Below, one piece after another: positions 1 to 10,026 of a DNA stretch of 21,303 nt; position 1 is the stretch's first letter; each line of letters starts with the position of its first letter. The stretch lies in NCBI GenBank assembly GCA_002803225.1, contig NXFV01001628.1:1-21303 (forward strand). The letters are read 5' to 3'. The notes below the pieces were generated by a model. That model saw only the letters and a list, made by a program, of their open reading frames with translations. It did not search any database and had not been told where the DNA came from. Both the position numbers and the translations under genes were made by a program. Source of the stretch: Gamarada debralockiae. Lineage: Eukaryota > Ascomycota > Leotiomycetes > Helotiales > Hyphodiscaceae.

Positions 1-13
1 GGGGGGGGGGGGG
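1..13. repeat. Poly-G run at window start
   Basis: The window opens with 13 consecutive G. This is most easily read as a contig-edge or homopolymer artefact; nothing functional can be claimed from it. Positions 14-226 hold no frame I can support. Confidence 0.6.
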
Positions 14-226
14 AATCCCCACGAGCTTTCGTCGGGCTTTAATGGCGGTCTTTCCAAAGCAGAGGCACTGGTACAGATTTAATGCCTGAATATCTAAGGA
101 ATCAAGTCGAGTTTTGATGTAGAGGGGTCGGGGAATTACAGCCTTGAAGACGTCGTTGTAAAGTCGATGCAGGGATAAAGCAGCTAGCCAGAAATATTCT
201 AGCGTTAGCACAAGCGCTTTGGCACT

Positions 227-820
227 GTGGCTAACCGGAAATTTCAGAAGTGTTCACGGCGGAAGCCGATGTCGCGAGCTACTGTATGTGATCATTTGAG
301 AGGCATTCTATCGTGGCTTAATCAGCTTACCCCTCAGAACAGGAGCAAAACACCGGAGACAGAGCTTTCTAGAATACAGAAAGGTACAGACGTCGCCGAA
401 ATCGTCTACATCAACACATGCACTGTTTCCAATGCTTATATACTTCCAACAAGAAGTCCCACGCTCTCCTTCATAGTCCCTGTTATCTCGACGCTGGCCA
501 TCATTCCCGCTGCATTACCATGGACGCATTCAAGTCACCAAGTTAGCCATTTCACTGATGCGGATTTCTTTCAACCCATTTCAGGATCAGCAATGCAACT
601 TCTAAGTCTCTTGACGATGGGTAGTTCAATACATTTGAATTTTCAGCTAGCGGTGCAGCCACGGTTATGGACGTGGGTCCTGGCCTACACAGTGCTATTT
701 GGCTCTGTCGTTGCTATCCCGCCGTATTGGTGCTTTCCGACGGAATGGAGCGCTGCATCCTCATTTACTGGAGTATTTCGCAATCTTTTGTCACTTTACA
801 GCTTATGTGTGCTATCTTAG
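227..820 (+). CDS. Hypothetical membrane protein or fragment
   Basis: Open frame of 197 aa with no family I recognise by name. The first 80 residues are hydrophilic. After that come two or three hydrophobic stretches (around residues 81-97, 120-135 and 145-165), the last containing a LWTWVLAYTVLFGSVV run followed by an aromatic loop with PPYWCFPTEW. That pattern resembles the membrane halves of uncharacterised fungal proteins. The hydrophobic reading appears to continue in another frame after about 785 (FCHFTAYVCYLRWDYELA, frame of 699-881), so the gene may be frameshifted or contain an intron I could not fix. The ATG at 227 is simply the first in frame. It may be a real small gene, a remnant, or chance. 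Confidence 0.3.
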   Translation: MANRKFQKCSRRKPMSRATVCDHLRGILSWLNQLTPQNRSKTPETELSRIQKGTDVAEIVYINTCTVSNAYILPTRSPTLSFIVPVISTLAIIPAALPWTHSSHQVSHFTDADFFQPISGSAMQLLSLLTMGSSIHLNFQLAVQPRLWTWVLAYTVLFGSVVAIPPYWCFPTEWSAASSFTGVFRNLLSLYSLCVLS

Positions 821-1304
821 ATGGGATTATGAGCTGGCTACTGCTCCACTGTTGGCCATGGGGAAGGTTGTCGGCAAGTGAACTGTGTCTTGGCGCGAAT
901 CACCACATCAGAAGGACAGTGGCAGAAATTCGAGAATCTCAATTTCGTTCCGTAAGACGCGAACCATTCTATCACTAACCATTTTAGAAAATACACATAG
1001 TAAATAGGTGTTCTGTATCCGCCCATTTTCAATCATCTCAAGTGATGGAATAACGCGAGACGCAACACCTACCCCTCTAAAGATGCAGTGTGTTGTATCT
1101 CAAGGGTATGCGCCAATATAGCAGCTAGGTCGACAAGGCCCTTTTCACGTAGGGGACCATGATATTGAAAGGTGTATACTAACTACTATTTTATTCTTAG
1201 GTGGTTATTTATATGGTTATTTGCCTTTATTCACTTTAATGCATATATTAACTTCGAGTTTTGTATTAATAATTTAAATAATGAAAGCATATTTTCAGAT
1301 CCTC

Positions 1305-1354
1305 TAATACAAGATTGTTATACGGCTTAACTTTAAGTCGAAAATCTTGTATTA
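1305..1354. repeat. Inverted repeat, 12-bp arms
   Basis: TAATACAAGATT at 1305-1316 is the exact reverse complement of AATCTTGTATTA at 1343-1354, with a 26-nt loop that itself contains a CTTAA/TTAAG inner pairing. It could form a hairpin in DNA or RNA, or be the relic of a small foldback element. Confidence 0.6.
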
Positions 1355-1698
1355 TGATATTTATTTCATATGAGCTAGAGCCTCACTTCCTAGAATACGT
1401 GATCGATTGATGTTTTTGTTGAACTATTCTTTTACCTGCTGCTACTGTTTTTATAATTTTAGTTTATTGCAATAAGGTCACGTGACTGACGAAAAGTAAG
1501 GAGAATGTAACTGGTTATTAAGGCTGTGAAGATGCTGGAGATACTAACGAACAAACCAAGTACAGTAGTCTGTATTTATGGACAGAAATCTCCCTATGAC
1601 TCATAGAACATGTCACACTGATCAAGTGAACTGTGAGTCATGTGATGCCATGTGACTCAGCAGGCAACACAGATGGCCAGGAATACTGACTATCTGCC

Positions 1699-1743
1699 TA
1701 GAGCCAGAGTCACCAACATTATAGTGCTTAGAGCCAGAGTCAC
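1699..1743 (+). repeat. 15-bp direct repeat, 30-bp period
   Basis: TAGAGCCAGAGTCAC occurs at 1699-1713 and again at 1729-1743. Only two copies; likely a local duplication. Confidence 0.7.
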
Positions 1744-1848
1744 TGATTACTCATTCCAACATAGTTCCTTAAGCGTTCCTCCAATGAAATCTTTTACGTT
1801 TGAAGAGATAAATATTAATAAGCCAAGAAGCTATACAATATATATCCG

Positions 1849-4114
1849 CTAGTTATAATGACCACTAGGAAAAGCTCTCAACATCTTATGATCACCTAGA
1901 ACCAAATGGTGTCTTCGGCCGGCCACCGGATGCACCACTGTATACCCAACTCTTCCCAGTCCCTCCTCAGCCTTTGTTAATACCTCACAGATCTTCTCTC
2001 CAGTTGCAATGCTACCAGCATTTCCTAGTCTCTCAACAATCGGCCGCAGTAGTCTTGCAACGGAGATGGGGCTATCATCTTTGACTACAACCATGTTGGA
2101 GATAAGACTGCTGACAATGAACAAGAAGAATTGGCCTCCTAGCGTGAAGATCAAGATGAGATGTACATATATCCATTCTACACTGAGAGCAACACCTTGG
2201 TTTGGCTCATCACCCGGGACCCGAATGAGGGGGTTCCACTGAACAACAGCCGCCGCAACCACGCCGATGGCGAACTGTCCGATCTGACTACCCATTTGAT
2301 CAGAATTACCTAAAGCTGGAATGCCGTAGACGGACCCAGCAGGGTAGTATTGGTACTGCGTCGTTGTATTCTGGTCCGTAATTCCGTACCCCCGGAGCGC
2401 GATGGCCGAAGCAGCCATCTTGGAGAAGATTTGGCCCACGAGATACTCTGGTCGCGTTGCGTTGGTCGCATTGCCAACGACAATGTTACAGGTGTACCAC
2501 CATGCTTGGGTAGTAGATGCTTCGAACGCCTCGACCGTACTACAGCCTAAGCCACAGTCATTGTTGTCTGGATCTGTCATAAAGGTGGTCTGGTTCAGGC
2601 CGCCAGTGAATGGGAGATATTTTGAAGTGGTACTCCCATTCGTGTTTAGCAAGACTTCCAAGTCATGAATAGAGCCGTTACCACCGCTGAGGACTATATA
2701 GCTGTCGCAGTTCCAAGTGCTGCTGATGGTACGATTTGTGAAGATTGAAACCGTCAGGTCGGAACTGTAATCAAGTACAACCGTTTGCCATGACTTCAAG
2801 TCATTGACTTGGAAAATTATATCAGAAGCCGGGGTCCACACGGTTTCAGGCAGTGGCATGTCTCCAGAGCCGGTATTTCCGAAGCCTAAAGCTATGATGC
2901 CAAAGCTGCTAATAATTAGCATTAGGCTTCCTATCGAAGTTGAATGCTAATGGTACACAACATACTTATTGGCAGTATACTGCTGCGCTTCAGTTGTTTC
3001 TGATGTTGCATTACTGCGTAACTCTGTATAAATCTGCGACAGATCGGGTGTAAGAACAGTCCCAGGCCTGGTTGCGGCAATCGTTGACTGTGAGTCTACT
3101 GAAAAGGTCAACCCTAAAATGGCAAGACCAACTTGTGCGACCTACTCACTGTTAGTAAACGAATTCATATGCAGTCTAATCCCATAACTAAGATAATGCT
3201 AGCTGGCTATTGCAAACCCCATAAAAATTCTCAAGTCCGCTGCCAGATACTAGTCGCTACAGTAAACAGACACCTCTACCCATGGTAGGAAAACACTTAC
3301 GATATTCAGTGCTAACCACATAATACATAGAAATGACAGCTTTGGTGCAGCCAATGCCAATTTCATGACCTCTGTTAAACTGTCAAGGTGTAAGATGAGA
3401 TTCACTTCCTTCAAGGGTCGCTTCTTATGACTAAGAAGCCACCATCTGAAATCGACGGCCATAGCCTTAAGACTACTGACAATATTAAGGCCTAATATGA
3501 GCGAGGATCCGATGATAAGCACGTTGAAAGCCTATTCTGTCAACCATTGCTCGTAAATTGTAGTGAGTAGCGAGTCGTAGGTCACTGACCTTCTTGTTCC
3601 GGTCGTCCATCACTGGCTTTTTGGAGAACGCATAGAGAACACCATAGATGACTATAACGAACATAACCGTCGCTAGCCACCTCACAAATCCTTTAAATAG
3701 AAGTTTGCGGAGTTGTGTCGATGGGTGCCACTCTTTGTCAAGACTCCGCAGCTCCTTGTCATTGAGGGCTGGGAGATGTATCTCGAGATCTTCTAGGATA
3801 TCGTCCGGTAGTCTTAGATTGTGTTGATCCCGTTGTGTATTTGCACAAGCTTGATGGAGATTAGTATGTGAGCGGTCGAGACAAGGAGTAACTGTCTTAC
3901 TTTCACCATGAAAACCGGATACTAGCAAGTTAGTGGTGGTAGCGTCTTCTTGTCCCCATTCCTGACCATTCTGGGCACTAGAAACCTTGGAGTCTGAAGC
4001 CTTCGAAACATCGCCTAACGGATAATATTCTGGCGCAGCTGGGGATGATATTGTACTGATTTCATCGTGATGTTCACTGACGGCAGATGTAACTTGGTGA
4101 TATGACCCAGACAT
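1849..4114 (-). CDS. Fungal multi-pass membrane protein, 4 exons, 663 aa
   Basis: Exons on the minus strand: 4114-3590, 3531-3301, 3141-2966, 2908-1849. Introns are 58, 159 and 57 bp (GTCAGT-ATAG, GTAAGT-TAG, GTATGT-TAG) and all phases join, giving 663 codons plus stop. Layout: Ser/acidic cytosolic N-terminus (1-140), TM1 about 142-163, TM2 about 176-197 followed by a basic DFRWWLLSHKKRPLKEVNLI segment, and TM3 spanning the exon 2-3 junction with the motif NIVAQVGLAILGLTFSVD. A luminal or extracellular domain rich in N-glycosylation sequons (NRT, NGS, NQT, NAT, NTT) and paired Cys (CGLGCSTVEAFE) follows, then a last TM about 553-580 and a roughly 80-residue cytosolic tail. I know this architecture and the NxxAQ-x-GLTFS core from large families of uncharacterised filamentous-fungal proteins; no function is established. 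The gene appears intact. Confidence 0.85.
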
Positions 4115-4364
4115 TATGAGCAGTTTGACTTTACATCCAAACTACGAGGGATGAGATAAGAGCTCGCAAAAATCGATAGGAGGTTGGGGTTAAGACATGA
4201 CAAATTTTAAATCACGAAAACTCGAGATTAGCTCCTCTCCGGAAGTATGGCGCTAGGGAAAGTCCCCAGTGGCTGTGCTTATGATTATTTTCTATTCGAC
4301 GCCTTGGATTGATGGGGCCGTTTAACTCGACATAAATTTCCAGTCTGGCTCAGAAATGGTCTGA

Positions 4365-4547
4365 GATATATGCACCACCACGAGGAAGGAGCTGAATAAA
4401 TACGAGGCGGTGTTTGCCGTTTCGGGGGTATTCGTTATCTTGTTGGTCTATCTTCAGCTTCGAGTCAACGGCGGGCTGAAAGATTGGGAGTGCCACAATA
4501 CACCATCTGGATTTTCATCAGCGAATGGCAATAGCAAAATCCTGTGA
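4365..4547 (+). other. Short open frame with one transmembrane-like segment, no ATG
   Basis: A 60-codon stretch open between stops (TGA at 4362 and TGA at 4545). It encodes a hydrophilic start, then AVFAVSGVFVILLVYLQL, then a polar tail ending in GNSKIL. There is no in-frame ATG, so it could only be an exon or a remnant. The hydrophobic block is typical of a single-pass anchor, but short hydrophobic frames arise by chance. Confidence 0.2.
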
Positions 4548-5430
4548 GGCCCTGCCTCTTCCTCCCCATCGAATCCCATCTATTCGTAACACGATACCCC
4601 AGCTTCCTTTCTTCGCTGCTGCTCGCCATCTGGACCATTCCAGTACTGTACGGAGAACGCTTTCAAAAGACGTAGGATAACAGGACATTTAAGCGAACTG
4701 AACCTGAAGCATATCAATTATAGTGCACTAAGGCCTGTAAACCTATGCGTGTACGTCTATGTTTCTAGGCTGTACAGCCAGTGAGTCCCCTGGACATTTT
4801 CGCTTAGGTCGCCTATGCGATCAAGACAAATCGCCAGGGGCGGAAAGACTAAGTTTTCCAGAGGAACACCGAAAATCCGGATGTAAACAAAATATGTAAA
4901 CACTCATTAAATCGACGCTATCGTACCCAAAATACCTCTTTTACGCCACGTGAAGACATTGAAAATGACCTACGGATAAGGGAACAGAGCAGCCTAAGTT
5001 ACCCCCACTTAAAATAAAAGGGACCCATTTTATTCCGATGCAATTAAACGATTTTCATTACGAAATTCGACTCCCAGACAGTACCACCGCCGACGACCCT
5101 ATCTCTTTATTCACAATATATTACACTCCCGAAATCATTAATGCAATAAGCTTGATATACAAATTCATACGTGAGAGAACTTCAAGATTTTAGCAAGCCT
5201 TACTCATGTGCACTTAGATGGTATTCAACGTGTTCCAAGAGATTTATACCTACCTAGGCATCCGGATTTATATGACTTTTAACGTTCAGAATGAGATCTC
5301 CAACTATTGGGATAAAGGATCTGTACTATCGCTAACTATATAATGAAGCACATGGCAAGGACCGATTCCAAGAGCTGCATTTGAGGTTTCGGTGTTATGG
5401 GCCATGTGCCGAGGGACCATATGAGAAGGT

Positions 5431-5453
5431 ACGTTTTAGATTGCTTAAAACGT
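5431..5453. repeat. Small hairpin, 8-bp arms
   Basis: ACGTTTTA at 5431-5438 pairs with TAAAACGT at 5446-5453. Isolated; function unknown. Confidence 0.5.
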
Positions 5454-5768
5454 GAGACTGACGCACTAATTATACATTCAGGTAGAGATACTAAGTACCC
5501 ACTTTTAGCAGGTTAATCTTGAGCTTGTTGTTAAGAGGGCCCCTGGTACTGTGGTTCATGTAACGCTGGTCCAAAATAGGCTTGAAAATCTTCAATTCGT
5601 GATCCTCTTCTCTTCTCTTCCCTTCAAGGCTCAACCTACTCCTTATATCTACTATTCCTGACTCTAGCTATTCGACCTGACCGACGGCTATTTCGATATT
5701 CTCGGACATACCGAAGGTCTAGTATATACGGCCTCTCTGAATCGTACAGATATCACTGTACCTTCTAG

Positions 5769-5830
5769 ACCTGCCAACAGATATGAAATGAAATTCGGGA
5801 TGTTTCATTTCACACTGGTGTTGGCAAGTG
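5769..5830. repeat. Extended imperfect inverted repeat
   Basis: The core is TGAAATGAAA (5784-5793) against TTTCATTTCA (5803-5812), 10 perfect pairs. Pairing resumes outside with GCCAAC (5773-5778) against GTTGGC (5820-5825), separated by a 2-nt length difference. Together this is a roughly 60-nt imperfect palindrome with a 9-nt loop. It may be a foldback element or an RNA hairpin. Confidence 0.6.
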
Positions 5831-5986
5831 CCGACATATTCACTGACCCCTTTTTCAGACACACGTGATGGCCCCCCCAGCGAAATTCGCTACACGATAT
5901 TGTCGTTGTCATTTATTTCAAGACTTTTACTTCCTGTACAGTTCACTATTGAAAACAGCAACCTTTTGCCAACACAGAAACACTAA

Positions 5987-6235
5987 GACGGACTCTCGAG
6001 GGATTATCCAATCTCGCCTTGCCCGCGAAAATGCTGCCCTGTACGGATACCCCCAAGCCATCTTTTGGACAACCGTGTCCCAGCCACGCGAAAATCTGAC
6101 GGCTATGATGACTTCTGCTTTGCACCAAAACACTTCGAATGCTTGGATTTCATGGCATTCCCTTGCGGCGGTCTGTCTAGAGAATCCAATACTGTCACAG
6201 GAAATGGAAGCATAGTCGCTGGACGATGCTGTTGA
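5987..6235 (+). other. Cysteine-rich open frame without ATG
   Basis: An 82-codon frame following a TAA at 5984 and ending in TGA at 6233. It contains RKCCPVRIPPS, then DGYDDFCFAPKHFECLDF, PCGGLS and a terminal RCC. The density of Cys is high and the composition resembles a small secreted fungal protein, but there is no ATG, no signal peptide in frame, and open frames on both strands overlap it (5865-6215 plus, 5927-6277 minus). It could be a 3' exon, a remnant, or chance. Confidence 0.2.
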
Positions 6236-6356
6236 GGGCTGCAAGCTGGAGGTGTGGAGGCCGCTACAAAGTAACACATCCCAACGCCTGCTCCGTTCAC
6301 GAGTTGAAATTTGAAGCTGACATCAGAAGAGCGATCACTTTCTATTTTTTTATCTC

Positions 6357-7127
6357 CCTGATGAGATACGAGACGTGATCTACGAGCGCTTCATCGCTCT
6401 TTTCCCTGACGACGACGCCTCCTCAACGTTGAACTTTGCCTTTTGACCGTCAGTCCCGCCAATGTCCATTCCGCCGTGGCTATGAGATTCAGGTCTCTCG
6501 TGCTATCGCTTACAACAAGGACGACGCACGAAAAGTAGAGCACGCTCACTGTCAACCACACTGAGACCATCGACACCTTCAACGGCGCAATTACGATGAA
6601 TTCTTAAATATCCCTCAACTCAGTCGCCAAGTCCTCCAAGAACTTGACAAGATCTTCTTCTGGAATAATGTCTAAATTGATATCTACGAGTGGGAGCGTT
6701 CGTCGATTTCTTCAAGGACCGACCAGTCGTGCATAAAGGTATCAAGTTGATGATCATGGAGTGCAGCAGCCGCGAAGACGCAACAGATCTCGATTAGAAA
6801 TCCCAAAATTCTGCAAGTACACCAAAGGCCTCAAGCTCGACGAGGTTATCTTCATCATCAACACAACTATGGGAATTATTGGAGAGACCCTTTCGAGCGG
6901 AGATCGACTTGTATAGGTGGGTCCGGGCATTTAGAAAGATTGATGTCAAGGATTTGTCTGTGCTGCCGGATATTTATGATTCCAGAAAATATGGTGATGA
7001 GTGCTTTTTGTCCGCAGAGAGTGAGAGTGAATTGCAGCAGGACTTGGAGGCTCTTTTATGTCCACAAACACCAGCTGCCGAAGAGATGACCGAGAGATAT
7101 AGATACTTGGAGTCACACGCGGCTTAG
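6357..7127 (+). pseudogene. Decayed fungal 'LP-x-EIRD-x-IYE' family gene
   Basis: Coherent protein text is scattered over all three plus frames. It starts with SPDEIRDVIYERFIALFPDD (about 6354-6413), an F-box-like opening shared by many fungal hypothetical proteins (LP-x-EIRD-x-IYE). It goes on with GYEIQVSRAIAYNKDDARK, NYDEFLNIPQLSRQVLQELD and KIFFWNNV, broken by TGA and TAA stops (frame of 6421). Next comes AFVDFFKDRPVVHKGIKLMI (frame of 6696), then CKYTKGLKLDEVIFIINTTM (frame of 6812), then the 82-aa open frame 6879-7127. The order and hydrophobic pattern match one protein of about 250 aa; at least three frameshifts and several stops make it a pseudogene. Introns could explain at most some of the shifts. 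Confidence 0.6.
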
Positions 7128-7599
7128 ATTGTAATTTGCTATAAAGCGCACTTAAGCGGACGGATTGATCAACTAAGAAATGTTGAAATGGTTTGAGTGA
7201 TTGACCAACTTTGCTTTGAAAATTTATGCAGTGCAAGCTCTCTTCACTTATTCTGCACATTGAAGAGAAATGAACACTGTAATTTCATTACCACAGGTGG
7301 TCAGCCCTTGAATATCTTCGGCATTAGAACCTAATATTTCAATCGTTCGCTTCATTTCGATGTTTATAGATTAGCAGTTACAAGTAATCTATAGAATGAG
7401 AATGAGCGATTCAGATTCCTCTTTCGGGAAGGGTAATTCGGTCTTTTGATTCTATCTTGAGGATTAACCGTTGAATCAGCGGTATTCCATCCTTAAGCCC
7501 CAGTTGATCCAGCAAAATTTTATGTTCGATGAGATTTCTTTTGGGATGGCCAGCCTTCGCTCGACGAACGCAGTTCAATTTCCATTCAGAACCAGTGAC
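7128..7599. other. Intergenic stretch
   Basis: Nothing coding. A hairpin lies at 7365-7393: TATAGATTA against TAATCTATA, 9 perfect pairs, 11-nt loop. Confidence 0.5.
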
Positions 7600-7601
7600 T
7601 A

Positions 7602-7625
7602 ACCGAATTCCTATCTCAAATCCTG
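7602..7625. repeat. Left terminal inverted repeat
   Basis: 24 bp starting ACCGAATTCC directly after a TA. It is immediately followed (about 7625-7644) by a second, less mutated copy of the TCCCGCCTCAAATCCC core, so this end carries a partial tandem duplication. Confidence 0.85.
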
Positions 7626-7767
7626 TCCCGCCTCAAATCCCAGGCAAAAACCAGTACTACCTCCAACTTATAATTAATACTATTAAATAACCACGAATTT
7701 AATTGCCTTTATTTTAATAATATAAAGAGACTAAATATTAATCTAAATATTGTATAACTTAGAAGTA

Positions 7768-9707
7768 TTATTTGAAACGCATTGGCAGTGTAATCCTACG
7801 ATCTCTTCGATTTATAGTCACAACCTCTTGTACTACTTCTTCTTTAAGGACTACTATAACTTCCTTCTCTTTATTTAGTTTTTTCGTTGGATTTGCCTTT
7901 TTAGGGGCCTTGTTTGTATTTAGTACGGTCGGAGTAGTCTTTTTGGCCTTTGGTACTACTGCTTTCGTCTTCTTTAAAGGTGCTTTTCGAGTAAGAGGAT
8001 TCGTAGTATTCAAGTCCTTAGCTAATTACGCTGTAGCTTATCGTGCTTCCTTCTCTTCTTTTAATTACTTGTTTCTTAGGGTATTAGTAGCTCTCTATAT
8101 CTTCTTGTCTTCCTTTGCCTTAGCTTTAGTAAGCTCTTCGGCCTCCTTCTTTGCCTGATGCTCCCTTGTATTTACTACTCTATTTAGCGAGTAGTATTCG
8201 ACTCCCTTACTCTCTTTCCTATATAAATTAAGCCTTTCCCCCTTCTTTCCCTTCTTCCTTTGGAGCGCAATTGTATTACGGAGCCCTTGGTTCTCATGTT
8301 GTAAAATAGTAACTTCTGTGGCAAGAGATTTGGTTATATAAAAGAGAATATCAATCTTGTATATTATAGGGTCCTTTTTGAAGTCAAGATAGAAGTAACG
8401 AATAGATTTCGAGGACTTTGGTGGCTTTAATTCGTTCGTAGGCTTCGGTGGAGATTTAGGAGTAGGTTTAGAGATTCGGGATACGATTTTGTCGGGCGTA
8501 ATAGGCCAAATTCCTGGTTTTGCAAAGGCGTATTATATATTCTCCTTTGTAAATAATTTGTCCTATACCTTCTTAAATATAGACCAGAAGAAGTCTTTTG
8601 ATATACTAATACGCGATTCTCCCTCTGCTATTAGCCTCTCAAGCTCCTAAGAGTATACTATTGATAGCAGTTGAAAGAGACTAATATCTAAGGGTTAGAT
8701 ACGGTATGTTGTATAGGGAGGTAAGATAAGGATTATAATGCTATGACAGTCGGCAAAATCGATAAATTCTATATTAATATAACTCGAATAGCTATTAATA
8801 ATAAGAAGGCGTTTTGTAGTCTGCCTAGGAGGCTTAGTATAGCGCTAAAAGACCTGTTCTAGCTAGGCTAGCCCTATACTATTATTGCTCCAACTATTCG
8901 CTGTAGGGACAAAGTGTACCTTAACATCTCTTGTAATATTATTAACCCAGGTATCTTGAAGGTCTCTTAATTTACCACGGTATACTAGGAGAGGGGGAAT
9001 CTATTTTCCAATCGCAAAGACATAGGCTAATATACTGATAAATTCGCGGTTGCTATCTTACTTTGACTTTGTAACTCGTCCCGATTTTAGTGCTCCAACT
9101 ATCATTATTCGTTTCAGACTTCTTCTAAAGCCTATAAGGAACCCTTTTTCATCGAAATTATAGATATTCTTTACTGTGATATAGTATTTTTTGACAACTT
9201 AGGTAAGCTAGTAAAAGATAGATAAGTTAGCTTAGATATATCAACTACTATACAATAAAGCAATTTAAAAGTACTAACGATCGCAAAGAATAGCTAGAAT
9301 ATAAGGGTATACTCAGCGCTAACGCGTATATTATCAATATTACGTAGATATAGACTCTTTAGTCTATCATTATGACGCTTCACAAACTACCCTACCTAGT
9401 TCTTCCCTACTTCCCTTCCCCTGATCTCCTCTGCAAGGTTCTTAACGATATAATTAGTCAGTAGTATTCCTCGGTCAGTTAGCTTATTGATATGGCTAAT
9501 AAGGACCTCTTCTTGCTCAGTGGTAAGGCATTAGCGGTAGAAAGAGTTGGCCTCCTTCCTAGTCTTCGTGAGGCCTCTGACGCGTTTTGAAACCGAAGTA
9601 CGGTCCACATTAAAGTGGGCAGCTGCTTTGCTGTAATCTGCAAATTCTCCTGTGCGAAATACAGCAACTGCCTTAGAAATTCGTGCAGATTTGTCTGCTC
9701 TAGCCAT
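7768..9707 (-). pseudogene. Pogo-like DDE transposase, inactivated
   Basis: Starts at ATG 9707 (MARADKSARISKAVAVF), followed by a psq-type HTH (DYSKAAAHFNVDRTSVSKRV) and a CENP-B/Tc5-like second HTH (LTTEQEEVLISHINKLTDRG). The DDE_1 catalytic region has NFDEKGF (about 9153-9136), IPPLLVY, NSWSNNSIGLA and PLDISLF. The normal second-Asp motif (LDGHGSH in relatives) reads INSYSSY at about 8796-8776. The C-terminus has the pogo-typical GIWPITPDKIVSRI and then a Lys-rich tail ending at 7768. Several in-frame stops (TAG where Trp is expected, TAA where Gln is expected) and a frameshift between about 9300 and 9160 kill the gene. Loss of the catalytic Asp is itself a G-to-A change. Relatives are about 500-600 aa, so the length is full. 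Confidence 0.85.
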
Positions 9708-9739
9708 GATTTTAGTTGTGGTGGTGAAGCTTAAAAAAG

Positions 9740-9763
9740 CGGGATTTGAGGCGGGAAATCGGT
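9740..9763. repeat. Right terminal inverted repeat
   Basis: Its reverse complement starts ACCGATTTCCCGCC and matches the left end at 19 of 24 positions. It is followed by TA at 9764. Confidence 0.85.
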
Positions 9764-9765
9764 TA

Positions 9766-10026
9766 GCCGTTTAGGGCATCCTGAGGTCCACACTCCTGCT
9801 TTGTGATGGCTGGATATTTGAGAATCGATATTCCAAGTAAGGGTTTTCGATTTCCCAGGCGAGCCCTTTTTATTGCCGGGCGGTCCTGCAATTTTCATCA
9901 GCCTTGTCAGCCTTGCGATCGGCAATTAATAATCTCCCACCATACGACCACCAGGACGACAAAAATTAAAGTTTCCTCTCTCCCAAACAACTATCAATTC
10001 GATAAAACCCCTCGAGACCCTCCAAA
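9766..10026 (+). promoter_or_regulatory. Upstream region of the peroxiredoxin gene
   Basis: The whole upstream space between the transposon end and the peroxiredoxin ATG is about 260 bp. It carries a C/A- and CT-rich leader (about 9935-10026) typical of fungal transcription start regions, and a good start context (CAAAATGGC). No certain TATA box. Insertion of the transposon may have displaced older upstream control sequence. Confidence 0.4.

Larger units (their letters stand above)
979..1848. other. AT-rich intergenic stretch
   Basis: No supportable gene. It holds a 12-bp-arm hairpin (1305-1354), a perfect CACGTG-centred palindrome at 1477-1486, and a 15-bp direct repeat (1699-1743). Base composition drops to strongly AT-rich between about 1190 and 1400, consistent with decayed repeat DNA, but no parent element is recognisable. 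Confidence 0.5.
4115..5986. other. Intergenic region with hairpins
   Basis: Divergent upstream region of the membrane-protein gene. It contains two GTAAACA-like (forkhead-type) boxes near 4883-4902, a CACGTG at about 4947, a short hydrophobic frame (4365-4547) and two hairpins (5431-5453, 5769-5830). No tRNA, rRNA or clear gene was found. Confidence 0.45.
7602..9763 (-). mobile_element. Pogo/Fot1-type Tc1-mariner transposon, full length, decayed
   Basis: A 2162-bp element flanked by TA (7600-7601 and 9764-9765), the target duplication of this superfamily. The 24-bp termini (7602-7625 and 9740-9763, read inwards) both begin ACCGA and share TTCC and CTCAAATCC; of five differences four are C/T or A/G transitions. 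The internal minus strand encodes one transposase (separate entry) reading away from the 9763 end. The element interrupts the region between a decayed gene and the peroxiredoxin promoter, and its right end is only about 260 bp from the peroxiredoxin ATG. Interior AT content and TGG-to-TAG and CAA-to-TAA stops fit RIP-type mutation. Confidence 0.88.

Noticed and set aside
1..13. Poly-G as a telomere or regulatory G-tract
   Set aside because: It lacks any telomeric repeat unit and sits exactly at the window edge, so an assembly edge is the simpler reading.
1849..2922. Treating the 357-aa frame as a stand-alone gene
   Set aside because: Its first ATG overlaps the 3' end of an intron; clean splicing with two upstream exons and one internal exon gives a complete 663-aa membrane protein with matching phases.
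5061..5080. AATTCGACTCCC as a Pol III B box
   Set aside because: The leading GG is missing and no A box, acceptor pairing or T-run is found around it.
7772..8158. 128-aa plus-strand hydrophobic frame inside the transposon
   Set aside because: It is the antisense of the Lys-rich transposase tail; Lys codons read backwards give Phe and Leu, creating a false membrane protein.
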